Origin: Cephalotus follicularis
Lineage: Eukaryota; Streptophyta; Magnoliopsida; Oxalidales; Cephalotaceae
Direction: 5' to 3'
DNA: 64,000 bases
Assembly (NCBI GenBank): GCA_001972305.1
Contig: BDDD01000924.1
Span: forward strand, 1-64,000
Within the stretch, counting starts at the first letter, position 1. Every line of letters begins with the position of its first letter. Below are positions 9,894 through 21,656 of the stretch, piece by piece. The position numbers and the translations under genes are program-made. The notes beneath the pieces are model-generated. The model was given only the letters and a program-made list of their open reading frames with translations, ran no database searches and was not told the origin of the DNA.

Positions 9894-12800
9894 TCATTCA
9901 ATCTCACATAAACCTAATTGTCCTCTAAACTTAGAGAAAGTGTTCTCATCTAAGGGTTTTGTGAAAATGTCCGCGACTTGTTCTTCGGTCGGGACAAAAA
10001 CTAGTTCTATGTCTCCTTTTTCAATATGGTCTTTGATGAAGTGATATCTACTATCTATGTGCTTGGTTCTTGAGTGATGAACAAGATTTTTCCCTAAGCA
10101 AATAGCACTAGTGTTATCACACCTAATTGGTACTTTTTCAAAGGAAAACCCATAATCAAGGAGTTTTTGCTTCATCCACATTACTTGTGCGCAACAACTT
10201 CCTGCAGGAATATATTCAGCTTCAGTAGTTGATAGAGCTACTGAATTTTGTTTCTTGCTAAACCAAGAAATGAGCATATTGCCTAAGAATTGACAAGTAC
10301 CACTTATGCTTTTCCTATCCACCTTATATCCTCCGAAATCGGCATCGGAGTAAGTATGTAGGTCAAATGTTGATTTCCTAGGATACCATAATCCTAAGGT
10401 CGGTGTATATGCTAAATACTTAAAAATGCCTTTTACCGCATGCAAATGTCATTCTTTTGGACAGGCCTGGAATCTAGCACACAAACAAACACTAAACAAA
10501 ATATCCGGCCTACTTGCCGTTAAATATAGCAAAGCTCCTATCATACTCCTATAGAGTTTTTGATCGATTGACTTACCTTGCTCATCTTTGTCAAGCTTTG
10601 TTGTTGGCTCATGGGTGTCTTGCTCTTTTTAGCACTCTCCATCCCAAATCTCTTAAGTAAGTCCTTGACATACTTAGCTTGATTGATGAAAATTCCTTCC
10701 TCCAATTGTTCGACTTGAAGTCCGAGGAAGTAATTGAGCTCACCCATCATGCTCATCTCAAATTCCACCTGCATAATCTTAGCAAAATTCTTGCACAAGT
10801 TTTGGTTAGTAGAACCGAAAATAATATCATCTACATATACTTGAACAATCAAAATTTCATTTTTGAAAGATTTTGTAAAAAGAGTGATGTCAATAGTGCC
10901 TCTTTTAAAACCATTTTCAATTAAATATCCACTAAACTTTTCATACAAAGCTCTTGGAGCTTGTTTTAAACCATATAAGGCTTTTGAGAGCTTAAAAACA
11001 TGATTAGGATAATGGGGGTTTTCAAAGCCGGGAGGTTGTTCCACATACACTTCCTCCTTAATTAACCCATTCAAAAACGCACTTTTGACATCCACTTGAA
11101 AAAGAATAAAATCTTTAAAAGATGCATATGCAAGTAACATGCGAATTAATTCTAATCTTGCTACGGGTGCATAAGATTCATCAAAGTCTATTCCCTCTTC
11201 TTGGGAGTAACCTTTAGCAACAAGTCTAGCCTTGTTTCTAATAACAACACCTTGGTCATCTACCTTATTCCTATATACCCATTTTGTACCTATTATATTT
11301 TGATTACTAGGTCTAGGTACAAGGTTTCAAACTTTACTCCTTTCAAATTGGTTCAATTCCTCTTGCATGGCATTGATCCAATTTGCATCTTTTTCGGCCT
11401 CATTTATATTTTTAGGCTCAATTTGAGATAGAAAGACAATGTAATTATGATTAATACTACTTCTAGTAGAAACAGCTAATCTAGGGTTACCTATAATGGC
11501 TTCATGTGGATGTCCTCTTACCACCTTCAAAGTTTGATCATGAAGTGCCTCTTGATAGTTTTCTTGGGGTGCATCTCCTCCGGTAGATTCCTCCATTTTT
11601 GGTCCATCTATGTTAATCTTGCTAATACCATTTTCAATGAAATCTACACAATCATCAACATTAACTTCTCTCGGAAGTTTTGGGTTAGATTCATCAAAAA
11701 TAACATGCATTGATTCTTCAACTAATAGAGTTCTTTTGTTAAAACATCTATAAGCTCTACTAGTGGAAGAATAACCAAGAAATATTCCTTCGTCGACTTT
11801 TGAGTCGAATTTGCCAAGATGCTCTTTTCCATTGTTGTGGATAAAGCATTTGCATCCGAAGGTATGAAAATAGCTAATGTTAGGCTTTCTCCCCCTCCAT
11901 AACTCATATGGAGTCTTTTTTAGAATAGGCCTAATTGATATACGATTAAGAATATAACATGAAGTACTTATTGCTTCAGCCCAAAAGTATTTTGGTAAAC
12001 TATTTTCATTTAAAAGAGTTCTACACATTTCTTGTAGAGTTCTATTTTTCCTTTCAACAACCCCATTTTGTTGAGGTGTTCTAGGAGTGGAGAACTCATG
12101 AATAAATCCATTTTCATTACAAAAGTTTTCAAATAAATGATTTTCAAACTCTTTTCCATGATCACTTCTAATTTTAGAAATTGAAGAATCTTTTTCATTT
12201 TGAACAAGTTTACAAAAATTTGAAAATTCTTTAAAAGATTCACTTTTGTGGGCTAAGAAAATAGTCCATGTATATCTAGAAAAATCGTCCACAATGACCA
12301 TGGCATATGATTTTCCTCCTAGGCTTCTAACATCTATTGGGCCAAATAAATCTAGATGTAGAAGTTGTAAAGGCCTAGTTGTAGATACTATGTTCTTGCT
12401 TTGAAATGATGCTCTAGTTTGTTTACCATATTGGCATGCATCACAAATTCTATGTTTTTCAAAGCTAATCTTAGGTAATCCTTTAACTAGTTCGTGTTTC
12501 AAAAGTTTTGAAATGGTTGACATTCCTGCATGACCTAATCTTCTATGCCATAGCCAACTATCATCGTTCATGGAAACTAAGCATTTAATGTTAACTAAGT
12601 CATGTATATCTACTATATAAACATTTCCATGCCTATGTCCAATAAATTTTACTAGACCACTATCTATGTCTATGACTTTGCATAAGTCCTTTTCAAAAAT
12701 GACTTTACAATCCATGTCACATAATTGACTTATGCTCAAGAGATTGTGCTTAAGTCCATCAACAAATAATACACTATGAATAGAAGTTTTGAGATTACCT

Positions 12801-12967
12801 ATGGAGCCAACACCTTTGATTTTTCCTTTTGCATTATCTCCGAAAGTTACTTCTCCTCCTTCTTTTGATTCATACTTGACGAATAGAGTCTTGTCACCCG
12901 TCATATGCTTGGAGCATCCACTATCCAAGTACCATTGTGTCTTCTTGGATAATGCCTTCAAGCACAC
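9894..12967 (-). pseudogene. E4 pol: protease, integrase, RT, RNase H with three lesions
   Basis: From the 5' end on the minus strand: protease motif YLDSGCSKHMTGD (about 12930), GAG-pre-integrase HRRLGHAGMSTISKL, integrase catalytic core with all three acids visible (LDLFGP, IRSDHGKEF, VVERKNR), RT with intact YVDD box ([14 protein letters not shown]) and RNase H (TYSDADFGG, ALSTTEAEY, VADIFTKPLDE) ending at 9894. The lesions are TGA at 11327-11329 (a Trp codon in E5), a 1-bp frameshift near 10600 and a TGA near 10450 in the RT-RNase H linker. Frame is otherwise kept. The function is copying and integrating the element; this copy cannot make a full-length product. Confidence 0.9.
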
Positions 12968-12982
12968 CTACAAGCACAAAAT

Positions 12983-13885
12983 TCAAGTTTTTGTTTGAGG
13001 TACCCAACAAACTTTGGGTCCTTTGGGGTTAGTCAAAATTGTTCCTTTCGGAACCCAACTTCTTTTTGTTCTAGAGAGGTTTAAATCATTTGATACATTT
13101 TGTCTATAGAAACAAGAAATAGAGGTGTGTCCATGATTACCACAAGTATTGCAAGATACAACTACATTATTTCTTCTATGGAAACATGATGAAAATGCAT
13201 GACCATATCTACCACAATGTGTACACATAATGTTTTTCTTACTCATAGCATTTCTCCTATGATAACATTGGGTGTGTGTGTGTCCATGTTTTCCACAAAA
13301 ATTGCATGATCTAGTTAAGTTCTTCCTAAACATGGCATTTTTCTTATGGAAGCAAGTAAAGGAGGTATGTCCTATTTCACCACAATAATCACATATGGTC
13401 TTTTTAATCTTGGCCTTCTCCTTTTCAATTTTCTCTTTCCGATCAAAGAATGTTTGATAAAGCTTGACATTATTCATTTCTTCAAATCCTAGTCCCGCTT
13501 TATCAAATACGCATCTTTGCATTCCAAGAAGTTTTTCAAGCTTCTCACTACTATTAGAGAACTTTGAAACGTCGACTTCTTTCATAAAGGCGTCGATGTC
13601 TTTGTAACTGATAGCCGTTGTAGTGCTTGAAGTAGCCGTTCCATGTTTCCCGATTTTTGTCTGTTTGAAAAGGCATCGACTTCTTTTCAGAAAGCGTCGA
13701 TGTCTTTTCTGGGTAATCACCAGGAATTTAGACTTTGAGTAACTCGTCGACTTCTTTTGTAGTACACGATGCGTTTTCTGGGAAATCCAGGTTTCTCTAG
13801 TAAGGCGTCGATGTCCACTGAAAGGTGTCGATGTCTTTAGTACGGACGTCGATGTCTTTGGCTTTAGAAGTCGATGTCTTTGCAT
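12983..13885 (-). pseudogene. E4 gag C-terminal part fused in frame to LTR sequence
   Basis: The gag-derived part (12983-13568) has four CCHC zinc knuckles in a row: CDYCGEIGHTSFTC, CNFCGKHGHTHTQC, CTHCGRYGHAFSSC and CNTCGNHGHTSISC, all with complete ligands. It ends with a TGA at 12983-12985, followed in frame by TAG at 12968-12970 and then pol. Upstream of 13569 the open frame is translated LTR sequence (repeats of KTSTS and HRR from the palindrome array), because a deletion has joined gag directly to the 5' LTR. The gag N-terminus, leader and primer-binding site are missing. Whether the fused frame is ever translated is unknown. Confidence 0.85.
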
Positions 13886-14220
13886 GAAAATGTTCTGTAA
13901 CTCTGGTACCTAAAGATGTCGATGTCTTTGAGATAGGGGTCGCCGTCTTTCGTACGGACGTCGATGTTTTTGCCTTTGGAAGTCGATGTCTTCTTGTGAA
14001 ATTGTCTTGTAACTTCTGGCATGAAAGGAGTCGATGTCTCTTATAAAGGAGTCGACTTCTTTCGTACGGACGTCGACTTCTTCCCTGGAAGATCAATGTC
14101 TTTTTCTGCAGGTACAAATTTTGCTTTGGTACTTATTTTGTAATTCCTTGCACATAAAGTAAATTTGTTAAATGCAAATATGTTATCATCAAAACAAGGA
14201 TTGAGACTAAATAGTCAACA
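13569..14220 (-). repeat. E4 5' LTR remnant (652 bp)
   Basis: It matches 6775-7426 of the 3' LTR base for base in length, with about 14 substitutions. The missing 634 bp of LTR plus leader were lost at the junction with gag at 13568/13569. Confidence 0.92.
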
Positions 14221-14225
14221 AAATT

Positions 14226-14896
14226 CATTGAAGTTCTTCTTTGATCTTGTGTGTATAGCTGAATTTGAATTGTTGGAGCTATTAATTTTTTCATTCGGAA
14301 GTGTTGTTTCAGTCTTCAAACTTGTTCCTTTTGCCTTGGAAGTTGTAGCTTTTGTCTTGGGAGTTGTAACTTCAGACTTGGGACTTGTTACATCAGTCTT
14401 GGGACTAGTTACTTGAAATGGCGATAAAAAAGGTAGTCCAGTGAATTTCTGCCTGCACCCAAAGCATCGCCGGAGTAACACTAAGCGTCGACGCTTACGT
14501 TACCGTTAGAAGTTTGAATTTGAATTCTTCACATAATCCGCTGGCGCTTGGTTGCAAGTGTCGACTGTTTGGCATAAAGCACTGACGCTTTCCCTTGAGC
14601 GTCGCCGCTTTGAGTTACTCAATTGGTTCCACAAGTCTTAGTTTTTAACCCCTGATACATAGCTCTTGAGCGCTGACGCTATAGTACAATCCACTCGCCC
14701 TTTCCATTAGACCGTTGGCGCGCTAAGCAGTTTTGCTTAGACATTCATCAGTTTTCCATTAACCGATGCCGCTTAAGTGTAAACCATTGGCGCTTTGTCC
14801 TGTTTCTGTACTTCTTTATTGTGTTTATCATTTCTGGCACAAAAAGTAACAATGTTAAATACAAATGTGTAATCATTAAAATTCAGGAATGAGACT
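14226..14896 (-). repeat. E12: right part of the old Sirevirus-type LTR
   Basis: This continues the E12 LTR after the E4 target duplication. It contains AAGCGTCGACGCTT-type palindromes (about 14485-14810) and ends in GGAATGAGACT, which matches the inner LTR end of E4 (GGATTGAGACT) just short of its terminus. E5 is inserted there (candidate target duplication AGACT at 14892-14896; the other copy was not found). No gene is seen. Confidence 0.65.
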
Positions 14897-16030
14897 TGAA
14901 TAAACTACAAGGGCTAAAAATTTAATTAACTTTTCGCAAATACAAGTTAAAAACAATGAACACAATATATGTATGCAATCAAAAGCGAATAAATAAAATA
15001 ATTAAAGAGAGAGAGTTCGAGAATTGCAAACACGGTTTTATAGTGGTTCGGCTTAACTCTTGCTTATGTCCACTTTTCCCAAGGATCTCCTTGAGTTTCC
15101 ACCAGTCACCGAATAAACTTTCGGGTGCTATTTGGTGCACCTTTACACTTTGTTCGTGATTGACCTCAATCACTTACAATTCTTTGGGTTCATTCCTCTA
15201 CTACAATCAAGATTTCTAATGAAGATTTTATGTTTGATCTTAACCTCTCAAAGGTTGGATTTTACAAGATAAATAGCTCTCAAAATGATATGAACAAAAT
15301 ATAAGCTAAAGCACAAAATAGAATTGGATATGAAGCTTTTTGATGATCTTGGTTGAACTTTCCAAATGATGTTGTTTTCTGTTTGTATATTGATCACTTG
15401 TATTCTTGTTGTTTGTTCTTCTTGTTCTATTTGTGTATATAGTCATTTTTTACTGGAAAGATCCATTGGTAGTGTCTTGGGGCTTGTTGCTTCAAAGACG
15501 GCGTATTAAAGATCTGCCAAAAATTGTCTCCAGTGCGCAAAGCGTCGACGGTGTTCTTCAAAGCGTTGGCGCTTATATGACCGTTTGAAGTTTGAATTTG
15601 AATCTGTGCTCTAAGCGCTGGCGGTCTGGAATTTTGGGGTCGACGGTTGTCCTCAAAGTGCTGATGGTTTGTGTTGAGCGTCGACGCTTTGGGCATTTTT
15701 GATTGGCCCAAAAGTCCCTGTTTTTAACCGCTATTGTAGCCCTCTTAAGCACTGGCACTTAGCCTCAAAGCGCTGACGCTTTCCTTAAAGCGTCGACGGT
15801 TGGAAAATTTCTTCATTACTCGTGATGCTCCAACTGTTGGCGCTTTGTTCCCAGCTTTAGGCGGTTCCCTTAAGCGCTGGCGCTTACATTTCAAGCGTCG
15901 ACGCTTTAACCTGTAATTCCAGTTTTCTGGTTTGTTTTGCAACATTCTTTCTTTTCTTGCACATACAGAAACTTTGTTAAAATACAAATATGTTATCATC
16001 AAAACTAGGATTGAGGCATAAATGTCAATA
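14897..16030 (-). repeat. E5 3' LTR (about 1134 bp)
   Basis: The start TGAATAAACTAC is placed by alignment to TGAAATAACTAC of E4. The inner end reads AATGTCAATA, where E4 has AGTCAACA, so the canonical terminal CA is changed to TA. Palindromes lie at about 15535-15910. Confidence 0.8.
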
Positions 16031-16656
16031 ATCTCCCCCTTTTTGATGATGACAAAATTTTCTATACATTCAGACAAGTTAAGAGTATTATAATGCATAA
16101 CATGACAAGGCTCATAAGTTAAATAATGTTTTAACTCCCCCTCAATTCATAACATCCCCCTTAGAGTGACAAGGGGTTTTTAACTTGTCATTGCTTTCTT
16201 CCTATCAATTATCTCCCCATTTATTTTTATATTTTCTCACAATATATATATCCCCCCCTTTTTGTTATCATTTCAAAAAGGACCGAACTTTTTAAATCAA
16301 AACAGTTATAATTATAAATCAATATCATCAAAGCTATTGAGTATTGAACCATTCATGAGTGTTAAAGTTCTCATCAGGAAGCGTAGATCAAAACATTCAT
16401 TCATAATATCAAATTTAAAACGTATGTTCATAACAAACTTTCAAAGACATGGTTCAAAGACATAATGCCACATTGAAGTACAAATAAATTGTTTAGAAAA
16501 CATTACAACAAAGTGAATTACAAACTTTCAAATTGTTTTTCGAGAACATCAACACCAAAAATAACAAAGATGCAAAATGAAAAATGAAATGCATGACGCT
16601 CAATCGTCCATTGGAGTATCATCCATGTGGCCACATCTTCTCTTGGGTAGCTAATA
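16031..16656 (-). other. E5 polypurine tracts and 3' non-coding region
   Basis: ATCTCCCCCTTTTTGATGATG directly follows the LTR at 16031. Additional C-rich copies lie at about 16134, 16152, 16210 and 16250 (TATCCCCCCCTTTTTG). No coding region is seen in the remaining AT-rich sequence. Confidence 0.75.
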
Positions 16657-17831
16657 TCATCTTGGCTTCATAAAAGAAGAAGTATCAAGACCTTCATCGC
16701 CAACCATCTCTTTTTGTGCAAAATGTTTTGCCAATCTCTTTTTCCTTCTTTTGATGGTTTGAACTTTGACCTTAATTTCTTTGACTTCTTGTTGAATTCC
16801 TTTTATCGCTTCCAAGAGTTCTTCCATTTGATTTCTCGGCAGGTTGACGTTTGGTGTTGGATCAACTTGAGGTTCATTTGTGGCTTCTCCTTGAGCTTCT
16901 TCACCCAATTCTTCCCCTTCCACATCTTCAATCATCCTATTTGAATCCTTTTCTCTCGGGATCCAAGTGCCTAACCTCTTGTGCTTCTTAAAGCCATTGT
17001 ACCTAGAGTCCCCTTGCCTAACATATATGCACTTTGGAGTGTATGATGTAGTTCTCCACTAAAGTCTACTCCAAAATGCATGAGGATTTTTATGATGATA
17101 TTGCTATAGGGTAAGCATGCATTCTCCCTGTTGTGCATAGCGTGCATATGGTTGATAATTAGAGTAGGTACATTTATCTTTTGACATGTGATGATATGGA
17201 ACATTGTGTAAGCTTCCATGTGGGTCACTTCATCAAAACCACCGGCCTTTGGTAATATATGTCTGGCTATGGCACGGTGTAAAAATCTATGATGCAAACT
17301 AAGTTTTCTAGTGTACATTCATTGCATCGCATCAACATTTTCTCCAAAACACATTCGCACATATTCTTCTTTGTTAAACTCATTGTTAATAATTCAGTTT
17401 CGTTGATTCCATCCCCTAGCACCTTCACATGGAATCTCTAGAATTGAAGCTAAGGTTGCATAATTGAATTTTATCTCCTTGTTCTTAACACTTGTGCTCA
17501 ACCTTACACTAGAGCTAGAAGGGATATTTACATAAAATTCCTTCATTAAATCGGGATAATGAGGAAAATTTATCCTAAACAAAGGAGATAAACCTAGTCC
17601 CTCCAACCATCGTACAATGGGGAACCCTTATCTATTGCAAAAATCAAAGTCTAGAGTCTTTCCTACAAGAATTTTGTGGTTAGAGTAAGCTTCGGGATAC
17701 CTTATGATAGGAGGAATCTCCTCTGGCGTGGGTGGATCGACAGTGGCAATTCCTTTCTTGTTCTTTTGTCCCAAGTGTTTTATTTTCTTTCCGGATGATT
17801 GCCCAGCTTCAATGTTCTTTATTTTTGGCAT
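16657..17831 (-). pseudogene. E5 env-like remnant
   Basis: Four pieces in the order expected for the E4 env-like gene: a basic N-terminus (17831-17628, MPKIKNIEAGQSSGKKIK), a middle piece (17606-17394), a piece with LSLHHRFLHRAIARHILPKA and HMEAYTMFHI (17318-16971) that aligns with the E4 motif LSVDHRLLHHLIVHQILPTG, and a Lys/Glu-rich C-terminus (16935-16657) of coiled-coil character. Stops and frameshifts separate the pieces. Similarity to E4 is visible but distant, so the two Sireviruses are different subfamilies. Confidence 0.65.
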
Positions 17832-18197
17832 GCTTATTGATTTTAGTGATGTATATGTGTTTTTTGAAGAGAAATTGATCCAAAATCGCCAGAAATTGGT
17901 TTTTGGGGGTTTAGGGTTCTAATTTTGGAGCTAGAAAAGTTTAACAGATGAAGGAATCTGTCTTATACTCTGACTAAAGCATCGACGCTTTTTAATAGAG
18001 TGGCGTCGCTTTGTGCAATTTTAAATTCCGAGCCCTAATTTTAGTGTTAAAGCGCTGACGCTTGAATTATAGGCGTCGGCGCTTTGCTCTATTTTTCTGT
18101 CGATTTTACGAATTCGCCCATGAATGAGTGCAAATGATGCATCAATGAATAAATAAGCATATCAAGCAAACATATATGAACATACCGATCATGTTAA
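17832..18197. other. E5 pol-env spacer with palindromes
   Basis: Non-coding. It carries AAAGCATCGACGCTTTTT, TGGCGTCGCTTTG, AAAGCGCTGACGCTTG and GGCGTCGGCGCTTTG at about 17975-18085, at the same place relative to the env-like gene as the array in E4. Confidence 0.7.
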
Positions 18198-21191
18198 TCA
18201 TTCAATTTCACACAACCCTAATTCTAATCTAAATTTTGAGAAAGTTTGTTCATCTAAGGGTTTTGTGAAGATGTCCGCCACTTGTTCTTGAGTCAGAATG
18301 AAGACTAATTCAATGTCACCTTTCTCAATACGGTCTTTTATAAAATGATACCTAATATCAATGTGTTTTGTCCTAGAATGATGTACAGGATTTTTTCCTA
18401 GACTAATTGCACTTGTGTTGTCACACCTAATCGACACTTTCTCAAAATTAAAGCCGTAATCAAGAAGTTGTTGTTTCATCCACATTATTTGTGCGCAATA
18501 ACTTCCGGCGGCAATGTACTCAGCTTTGGTAGTAGAAAGTGCTACCGGATTTTGTTTCTTGCTAAACCAAGAAATAAGCATATTGCCTAATAATTGACAA
18601 GTGCCACTTGTACTTTTTCTATCTACTTTGTAACCTCAAAATCGGCATCGGAGTAGGTGTGTAAGTCAAATGACGAATTCCTAGGATACCATAGCCCTAA
18701 TGAGGGTGTATAAGCTAGATACTTAAAAATTCTTTTTACCGCATACAAGTGGGATTCCTTAGGGCATGCTTGGAATCTAGCACATAAACACACACTAAAC
18801 AATATATCCGGCCTACTAGCCGTTAAATAAAGCAATGAACCTATCATGCTTCTTGGAGCTTTCCAATCAAAATCTTTTGAGTAGGTCTTTGACGTACTTG
18901 GATTGGTTGATGAAGATTCCTTCCTCTAGTTGTTTGACTTGAAGTGGAAGGAAGTAGTTTAGCTCTCCCATCATGCTCATCTCAAATTTGTCCTGAATGA
19001 TCTTAGTAAAATTCTTGCATAACTTTTCATTAGTAGACCCAAAGATGATATGATCAACATAAATTTGAACAATCAAAATTTCTTCATTCAAAGTTTTTGT
19101 AAAGAAAGTTATATCAATAGTTCCTCTCTTAGATCCCTTTTCAAGTAAGTAACTACTTAGTTTTTCATACTAAGCTCTAGGAGCTTGTTTCAAGCCATAT
19201 AAGGCTTTAGAAAGTTTATACACGTGTTTTGGCGAATGAGGGTTTTCCAACCCGGGAGGTTGTTCTACATACACTTCCTCCTTTATTACACCATTTAGAA
19301 AAGCACTATTTACATCCATTTGGTAAAGGGTGAAATCCTTAAAGGATGCATATGCTAATAACATACGTATGGACTCTAGTGTAGCTACGGGAGCAAATGA
19401 TTCATCAAAGTCAATTCCCTCTTCTTGGGAATATCCCTTAGCAACTAACCTAGATTTATTTATAATCACTATTCCTCGATCATCTACTTTATTTTGAAAT
19501 ACCAATTTAGTACCAATTATGTTTTGGTCATTAGGTCTAGGAACTAGATTCCATACTTTATTTCTTTCAAATTGGTTTAATTCCTTTCGCATGGCATTAA
19601 TCCAATTTTCATCATTTTCGGCTTCTTCTATATTCCTAGGTTCTATTTGTGACAAAAATGCAATATAATTATGTTTAATATTAGACCTAGTAGATACTCC
19701 TAATCTAGGATTACCTAGTATCGCTTCATGAGGGTGTCCTCTTACCACCTTCAAAGTCTTGTCGTGGAGAACTTCTTGACATATTTCTTGAGGGGATTCT
19801 CCAAGTGTGGACTCCTCCTTTTTGGTTTCTTCTAAATTTATCTTATCAACACCATTTTCAACAAAATCTATACAATCAACATCAGTAACTTCTTTTGGAA
19901 TTTTTGGGTTAGTTTCATCAAAAACAACATGCATTGATTCTTCAACAAGAGATGTTCTTTTATTAAAACATCTATAAGCTCTACTACTAGATGAATAACT
20001 AAGAAAGATACATTCGTCGACTTTGGAGTCAAATTTACCAAGATGCTATTTTCCAGTGTTGTGGATGAAGCACTTGCATCTGAAGGTGTGAAAATAACCA
20101 ACGTTGGGCTTTCTCCCCCTTCATAATTCATATGGAGTCTTTTTGAGAATTGGCCTCATAGATATACGATTTAGAATATAGCATGAAGTATTTATAGTTT
20201 CCGCCCAAAAATATTTTGGTAAGTTATTTTCATTTAAAAGGGTTCTACACATTTCTTGTAGAGTTCTATTTTTCCTTTCAACAATCCCATTTTGTTGAGG
20301 TGTTCTAGGAGTTGAGAACTCATGTGTGTAACCGGTTTCATTGCAAAAGTTTTCAAAAAGGTTAGTTTCAAATTCATTTCCATGATCACTCCTAATATTT
20401 ACAATAGAAGTTTCCTTCTCTTTTTGAACAATTTTACAAAAATTTGAAAATTCTTTAAAAGCTTCATTTTTGTGGGCAAGGAAAATAGTCTATGTATATC
20501 TAGAATAATCATCTGCGATGACCATGGAATAAGATTTACCACCTAGACTTCTAATATCTATTGGACCAAATAAATCTATATGCAAAAGTTGCAATGGACT
20601 AGTTGTGGAAACAATGTCTTTGCTTTTAAATGATGCTCTAGTTTGTTTCCCATATTGACACGCATCACAAACTTTATCTTTTTCAAAACTAATTTTGGGA
20701 AGTCCTTTAACTAGTTCATGTTTTAGAAGCTTTGAAATAGTTGACATACCTACATGACCTAATCTTCAATGCCATAGCCAACTATCTTCATTTATAGACA
20801 CTAGACATTTAACATTATTCAAGTCATTTCTATATACCACATATACATTCCTATGTCGATATCCTACAAACTTAATTTGTTTATTATTTATGTCTATCAC
20901 TTTACAAGAGTCCTTTTCAAATGTGACTCTACAATCCTTGTCACATAATTGACTTATGCTCAAGAGATTGTGTTTGAGTCCATCAACAAATAAAACATTA
21001 TGAATAGAGGTTTTATTGTTACCTATGGAGCCAAAGCCTTTGATTTTTCCTTTTGCATTGTCTCCAAAGGATACATCTCCTCCTTCCTTTGATTCGAATT
21101 TGACGAAGAGGCTTTTGTCGCATGTCATATGCTTAGAGCACCCACTATCCAAGTACCATTGTGTCTTCTTGGATCGTCCCTTCAAGCACAC
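18198..21191 (-). pseudogene. E5 pol: protease, integrase, RT, RNase H, heavily broken
   Basis: Pieces in normal order on the minus strand: protease YLDSGCSKHMTCD (21191-20766), pre-integrase and integrase start with HIDLFGPIDIRS (20747-20490), integrase remainder to RT N-terminus (19934-19170, [19 protein letters not shown] then [16 protein letters not shown]), RT palm (19091-18867), RNase H (18847-18623 and 18581-18198). There are breaks between pieces, including a 1-bp loss near 18640. The RT box reads YVDH instead of YVDD, so a metal-binding Asp is lost. Clearly homologous to E4 pol throughout. Confidence 0.88.
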
Positions 21192-21206
21192 CTACAAAAT
21201 TAAATT

Positions 21207-21656
21207 TCAAATTTTTGTTTGAGGTACCCAACTAATTTTGGGTCCTTTTGGGTTAGTCACAATGGTTCCTTTAGGAACCCAACTTTTCTTTAATCTAGTG
21301 AAATTTGAATCATTTGATATATTTTCTTTGTAAAAACATGAAGTAGAGATATGGCCATTTTTACCATAGTTATTACAAGTCGCATTTATTATTCTTTTAT
21401 ACATGAAGTTTCTCTTATAAAAACAATATGATGATGTATATCCGTTTTTACCACAATGGTCACACGAAATATTTATATTTTTCTTGAATATAGCATTTTC
21501 CTTATGATAGCATAATGAAGATACATGCCCACGTTTGCCACAAAAATTACAAGAGTTATTCATATTTTTCTTAAACATTTCATTCTTTTTATGAAAGCAA
21601 GAAAAAGATGTATGTCCAATCTTACCAAAATAGTCACAAGAAATCTTTACACTTTT
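21207..21656 (-). pseudogene. E5 gag C-terminal fragment with degenerate zinc knuckles
   Basis: Four knuckle positions as in E4, but only CNFCGKRGHVSSLC is complete. The others have lost a ligand: CDYFGKIGHTSFSC (Cys to Phe), CDHCGKNGYTSSYC (His to Tyr) and CNNYGKNGHISTSC (Cys to Tyr). It ends with TGA at 21207-21209, followed in frame by TAG at 21192-21194, exactly the spacing seen in E4. Upstream it is cut by X at 21657. Confidence 0.85.

Larger units (their letters stand above)
6141..14220 (-). mobile_element. E4: Sirevirus (Ty1/copia) with env-like gene, 5' LTR truncated
   Basis: The element has a full 3' LTR (6141-7426), env-like gene, pol (protease, integrase, RT, RNase H), part of gag and a 652-bp remnant of the 5' LTR (13569-14220). 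Both outer ends are intact (TGAAATAACT and AGTCAACA) and flanked by the 5-bp duplication AAATT (6136-6140 and 14221-14225). Sirevirus assignment rests on the env-like ORF downstream of RNase H, the multiple knuckles in gag and the polypurine tract CATCATCAAAAAGGGGGAGA. About 14 differences in 652 aligned LTR bases, with no length change, mark it as the youngest datable insertion here. Confidence 0.92.
14897..21656 (-). mobile_element. E5: second Sirevirus, decayed, 5' part missing
   Basis: 3' LTR (14897-16030), polypurine tracts, env-like remnant, pol and the knuckle region of gag follow the E4 order. The gag is cut at 21656/21657 by a plus-strand LTR (X), and no continuation of gag or 5' LTR was found in the window. 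It is a different subfamily from E4: its LTR palindromes are of the AAGCGTCGACGCTT / AAGCGCTGGCGCTT kind rather than AAAGACGTCGATGTCTTT. Confidence 0.88.
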
